A DNA stretch of 64,000 nucleotides from Alopecurus myosuroides (taxonomy: Eukaryota > Streptophyta > Magnoliopsida > Poales > Poaceae), in the NCBI GenBank assembly GCA_028641055.1, contig CM054059.1:45644477-45708476 (forward strand). The letters run 5' to 3'. The notes below the pieces were generated by a model that saw nothing but the letters and a program-made list of their open reading frames with translations, ran no database searches and had not been told where the DNA came from. Positions 42,301 to 51,693 of the stretch are shown here, piece after piece. Each line of letters starts with the position of its first letter. Within the stretch, counting starts at the first letter, position 1. The position numbers were made by a program, and so were the translations under genes.

Positions 42301-42937
42301 AAAAAGCTCAACAGTTTTTCATGGGATAGTGCCGGGTCATTCAGCATGCCCCGAGGGAAAAATCGCATTGGAGGTAGCCTTTGGAGAGTCAAAGGATAAC
42401 TATCGAATTGAGTGGCTTACCTTTGAGGTAGTCAAATTGCGCAGCCCTTATCATGCGTTATTTGGAAGGCCGGCTTACGCCAAATTCATGGCTAGGCCGT
42501 GTTACGTATATCTACAGCTAAAAATCCCGGGTCCCAAGAAAACCATTACCATACATGGAAATCGAGACATAGCAGCTGAATGCGACAAAGGAGATGCAGC
42601 GATGGCCGAGCAGGCCTGTAGAAAAGAAGAACTCAAGCAGTACCGGTCTCAAGCAGACCCGGAGGGTAGAGCCACATCAAAAAGGCCGAGTACTGAAGGC
42701 GAACGAGCAAAATCCAAGGTAACACAAGATGCTAAAATGGTGGCTTTTGTCAAGGATGACCCCTCCAAACAATCCGCCACAGAAGAAGAAGCTGCACGAT
42801 CACTCACAACCGGCCATGTCATGGAAACACCTTACCCGGGTTGGCTAGCAAACCCGGTACTCGTCATGAAAAAGTCTAACGTGTGGAGAATGTGCACCGG
42901 TCACGCCAGTTCGGGACCGGTGTCCATGAAGAACTAA
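39398..42937 (+). CDS. Gag-protease ORF ending in an RT stub
   Basis: The frame is open from inside the LTR (ATG 39236) to 42937. The first ATG downstream of the primer site is 39398 (MENLVIGEIY), giving about 1,179 residues. An acidic, low-complexity N-terminal third with a coiled coil (ARRALEQQRRQVEAERQGMA) precedes the gag core (MDPETWLSSYEMAMSIRNAS; AAKLWFTNLPEGSIKSWEEL). A Gly/Asn-rich stretch follows, then a protease-like domain (KKVLMDGGSSINILYWETFL), where D-G-G replaces the usual D-T/S-G. The ORF ends in an RT fragment (GWLANPVLVMKKSNVWRMC) that departs from the family after about 20 residues and stops. No internal stop breaks the long frame, consistent with a young copy. Confidence 0.8.
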   Translation: MENLVIGEIYIDHEGEKMVDDSGWGPESDHLESGSVVTIGRISVFIGMVCASNSIPDNVGSDSMPGKATSIRSDDEESIGTTHPAEEPIAEWEQPEEPAWTPRDRAEREDDTGSILDLLENRYEEENGEEEQHEFTPDIVRRVAVYAAPAANLNQGNATAASVGAAQAVAQQQGAANGDPVLARVDGESASVTSRAEDEELHANTFGFLENRTPGAGPSNPRHPALFDNNLILDPTVLATVITPENAAERVRDLDVARRALEQQRRQVEAERQGMATRQRELDALETRLQEETSRIHQRHHTRLPAMGGVINPANLFVTPQDQPIPVVNQGTAPQQVTAATHPANERTGLPPPQTRVTTGNDLPPPPPSRFRTPAGHYNNPMDNVYAATLALNQIPVGESPHAEKTRQAIDLLHTAVAQQANYPDHRSGMHGTPYVSQQQGNIQTSSARRREEQQQMPPPPRAQAASAAQAVVDSSRARRATAGSAAHGLPAASRPAAPPAVSHVSRARPASTVLAGPKCLSDSIRAEPYPEKFKEPGKVVNYEPTMDPETWLSSYEMAMSIRNASENLQAKFMYLMMSEGAAKLWFTNLPEGSIKSWEELKTAFVKHFHGTCRKLFTIDDLERCVQKKGESARSWVRRVMEILHSSTDIQPKDALQAMAKTCKYIPLVQKLTRMKSSRNASEVTMGELMDACNKHAATDTTEEEADDKKVKANTSNNGRTGNGSASGNNGNSQNKRPFEGGSEFVANTEAGSSRPRAEGNFNGGNHNGGNYQGPPRPGNNWDIFRMACPKHNRNGRPANHSLEQCADLQRWKNEEVHRAMRGAGRGGGPGPGANPGNGPPPAGNPAAGNQGNNQGGAGGFQANPKQLGQYHVHTTGGSNKGKKILKQAVNSVSLAVPRYLRWSEQEVTWSRRDHPERVEHPGVLALVVAPQVNGYELKKVLMDGGSSINILYWETFLRMGLKESQLQKSSTVFHGIVPGHSACPEGKIALEVAFGESKDNYRIEWLTFEVVKLRSPYHALFGRPAYAKFMARPCYVYLQLKIPGPKKTITIHGNRDIAAECDKGDAAMAEQACRKEELKQYRSQADPEGRATSKRPSTEGERAKSKVTQDAKMVAFVKDDPSKQSATEEEAARSLTTGHVMETPYPGWLANPVLVMKKSNVWRMCTGHASSGPVSMKN

Positions 42938-43986
42938 ACAATGTAACGGGCAGCAGGTTTCAGACGCGCTCTTTTCCTACCCAGGGTACCTAAGGGGACT
43001 GGAAGGTTTTTAATGAGGCGGCCTGCTGATCCAAACTTTCTCGCAGCAATAAAGAGATGGTTATCAAGTCCTATTTCGTTACAGCCTGATTACAAGTAAG
43101 TAGTATCCACGTGGCATCAGTATTTCCGTATCATTAAGAATGTTGAGTATATACAGGTCTCGGGGGCTGGCGGCTCAAGTAGCCCAGCTAGCAACCCAAA
43201 AGACCCGGCCTTGATGCCTATAAGTTATAAGGGCCGATTATTCGCAAACGAGTACGACTGCAATCTTATAACTGGACAAAGGAGCCAAATTTTCTTGACT
43301 TTTCTTACTTAAGCTCGATGTGACTCGCACTAAAGTGGCATGATTCGTTCGCTTACGATTACAATCAGCCATGAAGCCCAATGGGACTTGCCTGACACTG
43401 TTCTCGTATGGATGTAACAACATGGTATCCACGCGAAAGCCGGCTTACAGTACAAGATAGTCAAAAGGGTCATCTAAACCACAAGTTTATGCAGAGTACA
43501 AGGCTAATAGCCGGAAACTCAACAACTATCAAGCATAACTTCAGTATTTACACGGAATGGCTTTAGGCTTGCGACTCGGTAAAAAATAATTTGTTCTCTG
43601 AGAAAGGCCACACCCCCATGACTCGGACTTTGGGTCCTGGGGACTGGGGACTTCGAAACAGAAACAAACTACTTGGCTATCGCAGTTCGAAAAACCTCAC
43701 CATCCGAGTCTTGGGGACTTAAAGAAAAAGTCCACGTATCAAAGCCCCTGGTATTCGGAAAACCGAGTCTTACGAAGGGAGCCAAAATAGAGAATCGGGT
43801 ATCGAGAAAAAGTTCAAAGAATAGGCAAGCAATACGGTTATCAAAAGGCCAGGAAAGCCGCAAAGTATATCACGGACTAAAAGTACGTTACAAGGTACGG
43901 CGTCAGTATCAGGGGTGCACAGGCGCACCATCAAAAGCATAACAGTGTGAATACAAAGCATTACAAGGTATTATGATAGTACGGCC
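42938..43986. other. Inner Tat element: non-coding gap where RT-RNaseH-integrase should be
   Basis: About 1 kb with no pol similarity lies between the RT stub and the 3' end of the antisense gene. It includes a purine-rich GGGGACTGGGGACTTCG near 43636. This is where some 3 kb of pol has been lost relative to a full Tat element. Confidence 0.65.
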
Positions 43987-46900
43987 CTATTCGGCCTCCT
44001 GAGTACGGCCTTCCGGGTCTGAGTCCTGGGTTTGCTGCTTAGCCTTCCCGGCACCCTTACCCGGACTCATTGCATCAAGGCGGACTGGTGGAGGGACGGC
44101 TGGTGTAGAGGCAGACGAGCCTGATCCTAACTCGGCCTCTCTCTTCGCAGTCGCCTCCCTCTTCCTGGCCGAGCTAGAAACCCACTTCTCCAAGATATCA
44201 AAAGGCGGGGGCGCTTCCTCCGTAATAACTTTGCCATCAGCGTCGTATGCACTCATAATCGTATTTAGATCCAAGCTATCGGCCAAAGTGGTAGCTGAGG
44301 GGCGCACTGCGGCTTGTATGGCTTTGAAATCCTTGGGTGTAAATTTGGAACCGTCAGCCTTGAATTCAGGAAACCCGGATGTTACCTTTGCCGGGTCAAG
44401 CTTTGGAAAGAAAGCCTTGGCCAGAGTGAAAGCCCGGGTCATTCCAATCCGGCATGATGAGCGTTTCCAGATTTCAATCCAGCCAGGCACAGTGGAGCAG
44501 GCTTGAACGAGATTCTCTTCACCCGGATATACTTCCGTAGGCCACTTCACAGCATCCAATATAAATTTTGTGCCGGCAAAGAAAGTCCGGAGCACAGTCT
44601 TGAGGGTTCTAGCCTTGACAATGGCATTTTCCTCTGGGGCCGCAAGGTTGGCACCTGCAGTCGTAACAAAAGAAAGAGCGTATCAGTAATCCCGAGTCTG
44701 TTATAATAAAGCAAAGACATGAAGCCAATCGACAGCAAAAAACTTACTGAGCAAGATCTGATAAGTATCGGAGACCTGGTCCGATAGTTTCTTCAGTGCG
44801 GTCTGAGCGGCATTGCACTTCTTCTTGTATTTGGAAACATCCTTCTTCAAGGTTTTCATGTCATCCTCAAGGATTTCCCTTCGTTTTATCTCGGCAAGAA
44901 GAAGTTGTTCGGTCTTCAGTAAAGTTTCATCAGACCGGGTTATCTGTGCCTGTAAGTAGCAAGGAATGCAAGTATTAGTTGGATTGTATGGAAAGCTGAA
45001 TATGGCGTAAAGTACCAAGCATCACTTTTGCAAGTCATACTTGGAACTTGGGGACTAGGTATGCAATATGAGATACAAAGTGTCCTTACCTGGTGCTCTG
45101 CAGCCATGCGCTCCAAGATCTGGCTCTCCGAAGTCTTCATAGTGAGGAGAGTGTTCATCAATTGATCGAAAGTGTCTTTACTCGTATCAGAAGACCCGGG
45201 GCCTTGGAAATTCCGGGAAGGAGCTTTCTTCTTAGTAGGAGGCGGAACCCGGGTCATTTGTGTGTCGGAATCCGACGCTCCTTCTTCTGCACCCAAGACG
45301 GTGGTTTTGTTCTTCTTGCTTGCATGGGAAGCAATTGGATACTCGGCTCCTTGCGTGTCCGGGTTTGGCGGCGACGCTTGTTTTTCGCCGCTGGACGCGG
45401 CTGTAGTCTTATCAGCCGGGCTCCCCTTACCCGGGCCCTCGGTCCCCATTTCCTCTTGATCGCTGATAACGATCGTGGCCCTATAAGATGTTGTCAGTGA
45501 GCAGCTAAATACACAGTCAAGAAAGGGTGATGAAATATGGTGGAACATCAGGAAGGGGATCTTACCCGGTGTTCACCGCAAAGTCACAAGGAAATCCATC
45601 GCTGGACTCGGGAGAGGCTGGAAATTATCAAGTTAGATGTCATATGGGAATGGTTTAAAGAGAATGTTTTGACCCAGAAAAGATAGGGTAATTACCAGCC
45701 CGCCGCGGGGGGGTCGATGAAATACCCGGGTTAAGGGCATCATCACCCGGGTGATTTCGAGTTGACCTACGCTTGGTTACGGGCGACCCCTTCAAAAACG
45801 GCCAGTGGGATAACGTCAAGGTAGCTCAAGTATATCATTAAAGTAATGCGAGTTGAATGCGAGGAGGAGATATGAAACCTTGGAGGTGGCCTCTTGAGTC
45901 TTTCTTTTGGATCCGACCTTGACTGTCGGCTCCAGTTCCTCCTCGTCGCTGGCGGATTCTACTTTGCCATCGGAGTTTTCTTCCTCGTCATCTTCTTGTT
46001 CTGGATATCATCAAAGTTATGGTTGGAAATGAAGGGGTTATGGTGAGTTCAAGGGAACCAAATAAAATCCGGAGAGTACCTTCGTCCGAGTTAACAGTTT
46101 CTTGCTCCTCTGGACTTTCGGAGCTAGGGGAGGCGTTGGTTTTCCAAAAATCATCATCAGCCTGAAAAGTGTCAGTATAAGGGTTATTAACTGCATTGAG
46201 TGGAAAGAGCAAAGGTAAAGGCATCAAAGTCGGGTTTTCACCTTGGGGGCTGGGTTCTCAAGCGTGAAGGGCTCTAACCCGGATATGTTCCGGATTACCT
46301 CGAGCTTTTCGGTCAGAAAGCCCTTGATGGTTTTATGAGTATCGCCAGCTGCGAAGATGTTGTCGGAGTACCGGAGCGGGTCTGTAGATTGCCCTGAATA
46401 CTCGCACATTAACTTTGTGCGGATGGAGTTGGGTTGAATCCGGAAATCTACCCAAGTCTTCACCAGGTTGAGCCCGATGAGGCCTTGGGCTGTGAGAGTG
46501 GTGATTTTGGCTAGAAGAGGTTGAATTGCCTCCCTGTCCGAGTCAGGGGCAAAGGCACTAAATTTATCAGAGATGTCAAGAAGACCCTCTGAGTAACCCG
46601 GCAGCTTCCTTTGGCCGGGTGGGGAGGTGTCTTGGCAGTAAAAGTAGGAGAGCTGCCAGTGCTTGACATGGGAATTAAGGGTGAGGGGTGGCATCAAAGA
46701 ATTCTTGCGACGCTGGATGGAAACCCCGCCGCAAGCGAGAAGCGCCCCGTCACCGCTCTCGCGGCACGGTTTGCATTGAAAAAGCTCGATGAAAAGAGCT
46801 AGACTTGGCGAAGTGCACAAGTATGATTCGGAAAGGACTATGAAGTGGGAGATGTTTAGAACAGAATTAGGCCCGATATCAAAGACGCGAAGACCGTAAT

Positions 46901-47171
46901 GATTCAAAACATCACGGAAAAAGGGGTGACCCGGTGGGCGGAAGCCCCGGGTCACATGTTCCACAAAGCAAATTACCTCGCCTTTTGTCGGGGTGGGCCG
47001 GGTCTCCTTACCCGGCACTCTCCATTGGATATCCTCTTGAGGAGGAAGGACTCCCAGCTCCACCAGCTCCTCCAACTTGGATTTGGTGACTGTAGACCGC
47101 GCCCAGTTGGCGGATATGGAGTTGGTGGCTTTAGCTTTGGTTGGAGTTTTCCCCTGCTTTTTGGGAGCCAT
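43987..47171 (-). CDS. Antisense multi-exon gene (aORF) of the inner Tat element
   Basis: Coding blocks on the minus strand start at ATG 47171 (MAPKKQGKTPTKAKATNSIS). They run through 46224 (RSTVTKSKLEELVELGVLPP; CFVEHVTRGFRPPGHPFFRD; FAAGDTHKTIKGFLTEKLEV), then 46227-45988 (acidic), 45548-45080 (Ser/Lys-rich, EQMxNTLLTMKTSE-like), 45018-44750 (coiled coil, LLAEIKRREILEDDMKTLKK) and 44650-43987 (TFFAGTKFILDAVKWPTEVY; SAYDADGKVI). Intron-like gaps separate the blocks; boundaries were not all resolved. The N-terminal block matches the PF04195-like 'gypsy type transposon' family and parallels the outer element's antisense gene. The role is unknown. It shows fewer lesions than the outer copy. Confidence 0.62.
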
Positions 47172-48357
47172 GTGGTTGACCTGCAAAGTACAAAGTAAAA
47201 GGATAAGAGTACTAAGACCCGGAAGTTGTGAGCCGGCCGAGTATCGGTGGGGTAATATTGAGACATGAAAAATTGCGTGTAATCCGGGTGTTAGCTCACC
47301 GAGTAAAGTTCGAAATTGTCCGGGTATCAAGTATTATGACGAAAATTATGGGGATCTAAGTGTTGAAGGGGTTTTTGGGGACGATGGATGGCCGCATAGG
47401 CACTTAACGCGAATAAAAGGAACTGAAAAGGGGAAGTCCGGCCGGGTGATTGAGGCCAAGGCGGAAATTTTGAGTGGATCGGGCCCAGATTGGGAATCTT
47501 ATCTTCGGATTTGTGGCGAAATTAGTACTTGCAGGTAGTAGGAGAATGGATTGGAATCCATAACTTATCTATTATGCGAGCTGGAAAGAATGTTAGCAAC
47601 TTAATTCGGCATGGCCGAGGAATCGTTGGCGGGTCGATTTGGATCTAATCTAAGGTGAAATCAAAAGGTGCAAGGGCGAATTAATGGACGCAAGAGGCTT
47701 ACCGGAGGAGATCTGAGTGAGGCTTTGCGGAGGCAGATGGCGCAAGCCTGGTGTCCCTTCGCGGTTCTTGACGGGCCGGATGGGGATTCGCTGGCGGATC
47801 TTGGCGGCGGCGCGGGGTGAGTCGTGGCGGAGCGCAGCCTCCGGCCGATGGGCTCCGGTGATGCGCGCGGGATTTCCGTGGTGGTGCTCAGTGAGAGTGA
47901 GCTTAGAAGGAGAAAGGAAGCGGAGTGGGGGGAAATGAGCCGTTAGGGTTCGGGTTACCCTCAAGGAGCTTATTTATAGTATGAGTGGGTAAGCCCGGTT
48001 CGGTGAGTGGGGGCCGGGAGTTGCGGAGGTAAACGGCTATTTATTTAAGTTTCTGCGAGATATGCGCCAAATATTGAGCAAGGCATCTGGATAAAAGAGA
48101 GAAGGAAATCCATCCCGTGATATCAGGATCGATTATCGAGTATGGAATTTTGGCATTTTTATTAGGGTTTAGACCTGGAAAATTAAAGGTGTTTGGAGGA
48201 AAAACCCGGGTTACTACATGGCCGCCGTGGAGTAAGGCCTAGCTGAATATCAGAGCATCTTAACCCGGCCTCCATATGCCTGTATGTTTGATATCTTTGC
48301 AGGGAATAGCGAGCGCTTCAAGGAGGACCATGAAGCCCAGGCTATTCTGGGGACTAC

Positions 48358-48837
48358 TGACGGGGGGATGATAACCCGGTAGGCCAAACTCCAAGGAGTA
48401 ACCCGGCCCAAAGGACGGTGCGCAGGATCCGGCTAAGGATAAGGAAGCTTGTGGAGGCCCAAGTTTGTAGGCCCAGCAACCCGGATTGTGGGTTATTGTA
48501 AAGGAAAGCTAGGGTTTGTGCGCCGTGTCCGGGTAGGATCCAGGGTGCACCTTGGGGAATAAGCCAGGGGGTACGGGTGCTTTATAAACCGACCCCTAGG
48601 TCTAGTTTTAGACAGAGATCTAAGAACCCTAGCAATAGCGCTTGATATCGAGCATCCAGTGTAATCCTAGAATTGAGTTGTTATATCAAGATCGGAGACT
48701 CGGCGACTTTGATTGCCGGCTACCAGATCGAATTGCACCATGTTTTCCTCTGAGCTAAACCCTCTCCCAAATACCTGTGTCGTCTTGCCCCAAGATCAGT
48801 TACCCCCGGTAACATCTGCCGTGATTATCCCACGACA
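48358..48837 (+). repeat. 3' LTR of the inner Tat element
   Basis: 480 bp; TATA box at 48581-48590. The ATG at 48740 opens a frame that runs out of the LTR across GATTC into the downstream exon of the outer element's antisense gene (to 49132). Confidence 0.93.
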
Positions 48838-51693
48838 GATTCCCTCTGTAAAGAGAAAAGAAGCAGCCGCGGATGAAGCTCTAGCCGCAGAGGCCGCCCG
48901 AAGATCTCCAAGTCCTGCAAGGGCAGCCGCAACTCCTGAGTATGGGCTGCCTGGCTTCGCGGGTGGAGCGTCTGCGAATAAGGAAGTTTCGAGCACTTCG
49001 GCAGACCCTCTGTCTACTGCTCAAGGCAAAGTAAGTCCATTTGTCTTTTCGTATCTTGCTTTGCTTGTTCGAAATTTTTATCGGGTGCACGGCAGTGCTC
49101 CCGATGGGAGTAGCCCCCGAGTTTGTGGTTAATTGCTTGCAGTTGGCCACGGACTCAAGTCGAAATCTTCTCATGTTTCTCGTTTGCCTTGAATTCTATC
49201 GGGTGCATGGCAGTGCTCCCGATGGGGGTAGCCCCCGAGGCTATACTCGACTGTGTACAGTCGTGTATAGGCTCAAGTGTCTTGTCTTTGACTTGAATTT
49301 TTGCTTTGGGTTTTTGCAGGCTCTCCTAGACTCCCTCGCCGCTTTCGGGCATCGAGTGCTTTCGGCTGAAGCAGATTGCATCTCCCTTAGGGTGGATCGC
49401 GACCGGCTCGTCCAGGACGGCCGCTCTCTTCAAGGTAAGTTAGCCCACCTTTCTTGTCTTTACTGTTTCTTTTGATTGTGATAGTTATTCCAGCTGCATT
49501 CTTTGTATTACAGACGAAGTCACCCGCCTGAAGACTGAGAAAACTGAGGCTGTTGCTCGGGTGAAAACCCTTGAGGCGGAGCTGGAATCCACCCGAAAGG
49601 AGTTAGAATCCACTCGCAAGCGCTCAGCCGATCTTGAGGGGAACTTCACGGAGGCTCAAGAAGCGCTGAAGCGGCTGGAGGAGGCGGGTGCTAAGTACGA
49701 CAACGATCTTGTCGGCATCATCCGTCCTTTGGCTCAGAAGCTTGCGGGTAAGCTGTGTTTCGTCGTTCTTCTACTGCAATTTGAATTTACCCTGTTTTCC
49801 TGGAGATTTATTCTGTCTTTGTCCCAGACACCCTTGGGGTTGGACTGGGGCTTCCTGGAAGCCATCGACTGGATGCCCTCACGGATACTTGCACCTAGCT
49901 CTAGGAGCACGCGAGTAGAATCTGCTCTCTCGTTGGTGATGCCACCCGAGTGTTGACGCGATTCCACGGACGCCTACTGGTGGATGTGGCGGTTCTGCCT
50001 ATGCTGGATGGTCTCCTGAAGGTATTCCTTGGTGATGAAGATCTTCTCCAGGAGTACTCGGTCGCTCAGTCTGAGTGCGGGGCGCCCCGGATGGCTATCC
50101 AGTTTGCTTTGGCGCACAAAGTCTCGGGTGACATGGAGAAGGTGTATTCGAGCATTCCCTACGACTCCAATGGCAAAAAGGTAGCACTCCGTCCTTGTGG
50201 CGCTTGTGCTGAAGTCCTTGCGAAGATGCTTTCTAAGGTGCTTTCTCGTGCTAGTCGGAAGGGGCAGCCTTCCGCGAGTGGAACTACTTCTGCAGCCCCA
50301 TAGGACAATTTTTATTTTCTTGTGCTTGTTGATGTAATGAACCTTGGGATGTATTCCCATACTTTATGTTTTGCATAATCGAAGTATTTTCTGAAAGCCT
50401 CAGTGTTTGATTCTTGTGATTTACTTTGTATTCTCCCGATGGGAGTAGCCCCCGAGCACCCGAGGAATGGGTGGCATGTTCTCGAGTGGGGTCTTGTGAT
50501 GTTTCTGAACCTTCCTTGTTATCTTCCAGGTGGTAGATCCTAGCGTAGAATCTTAGAGTGGAACTACTTCACAGGTTAATCCCTTGGTTGCTGCTGCCAG
50601 TACATTTGCATCGCTCCGTGACCGTGTCGCGGATGGCGAACGTAAGCTGAAAGCTCTGCGAGACGTGGCTAATGTCGCAAGTCGAAGTAGAAACTTGCGG
50701 CTGAGCGCGAGCAATTTGTGATGGAAGAACTGGCAGCTGTTGCGAAGGGCATGCTCTGTAAGTTTGCGAGTCCCCGAGTACTTGTCGCTGGTCCCTCTCT
50801 TTGTTTTGACGCCTTTGTTGTCCTTGCAGTTGTTGAACCCGACGGAGTTTGTGAAACCCACTGGGTGGATAATAACATCATTCACGAGTCGGGTAGCCCA
50901 AAACCTCATGTGAATGAGTTCTAGTCTGACCGCAATCGAGGTTTTGTCCTGCCTACCCTGAAGTACCGGGCGAGCCAAGCGCAGATAATCGTCGAGTCTT
51001 GTCGCGAGGCTTTGTCTTCTGTCCATCGGGCGTTTTACCCTTTGGTTGTTGTCCCGGATAGCTTGAGTGGTTTGCTCAGGATGTTCCGTCGAGTGGGGGA
51101 GGTTCGAGAATGTGTGCGTCAATAACTTATCAGTGGATCTCAAGTGGCCCTTGCCTTTGTTCGACTATGGCATCCAGAGGTCAACTTTAGCTTGGTGGTG
51201 CGACTTCCAGACTCGAGGGGTCCTCCGGTGGATCTTTCTCCTCACTGCACGGTCGTGCGTCCTGCAGCGAAGCAGATTATTCGACTGACCGCCGAGGAGA
51301 TTGATCAAGTGCTTGCTGATGCGGATGCTCGCCGTTAGGTGTAATTTTAAGATGTAGATATCTTGTATTTTGTTGTAAGGTATTTTGAAGGTGTAAACCT
51401 TGTGACCTTGTATATTTCATTTGATGTTTTTAAGGTGTATATAAGGTGTGCACCTTGTTGTACCTTGTATTTTTATCGAGTTATATCACTCGAAGGTATG
51501 TGATGATGCTAGTTAGGCGTAGCCCCCACGCGTTTGGGGTGTGTACATGTCGTCTTTTGCATGTTTAGGGAAAACAAAAACGCGATAGCTATGGTTCAGA
51601 AACCATGTGTTTATTGATATGGCTGAGAAGCCATGTGTTTGGTTGAGCAACAAAGTGGCTGGTAAAGCCTTATTTCTTGCGAGTAGATTAGTC

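Larger units (their letters stand above)
38854..48837 (+). mobile_element. Young non-autonomous Tat-lineage element nested in the outer one
   Basis: Two 480-bp LTRs (38854-39333 and 48358-48837), starting TGACGGGGGG and ending CCCACGACA, differ at four sites by eye. Flanking GATTC (38849-38853 and 48838-48842) is a perfect 5-bp target duplication. A primer site GTTGGCGCCCACCGTGG follows the left LTR, and CTGGGGACTAC precedes the right LTR as polypurine tract. The element keeps gag and protease (+) and an antisense multi-exon gene (-), but RT survives only as a stub and RNase H and integrase are gone. It must depend on a relative for replication. Confidence 0.93.
37206..51340 (+). pseudogene. 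Antisense additional gene (aORF) of the outer Tat element, interrupted
   Basis: Plus-strand coding blocks run opposite to gag-pol: 37206-37646 (NWRAAITTKKSITEMQREGL; FFSEHVSRGLSLPLHPF), continuing in frame past a TAG at 37644-37646 (CECFLGIRPHWGLWKALF), then an acidic linker near 38380-38700, the inner element, and from 48843 Ala-rich and coiled-coil blocks (LDSLAAFGHRVLSAEADCIS; TLEAELESTRKELESTRKRS) to a C-terminal region ending 50302. A further degenerate block runs to 51340. The N-terminal block resembles the 'putative gypsy type transposon' family (PF04195-like) found as antisense ORFs in grass Tat elements. Function is unknown. Two or more stops and the 10-kb insertion inactivate it. 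Confidence 0.68.

Noticed and set aside
50553..51338. A separate host gene within the outer Tat element
   Set aside because: The plus-strand fragments are short and interrupted, and continue the antisense additional gene region. Nothing indicates a host origin.
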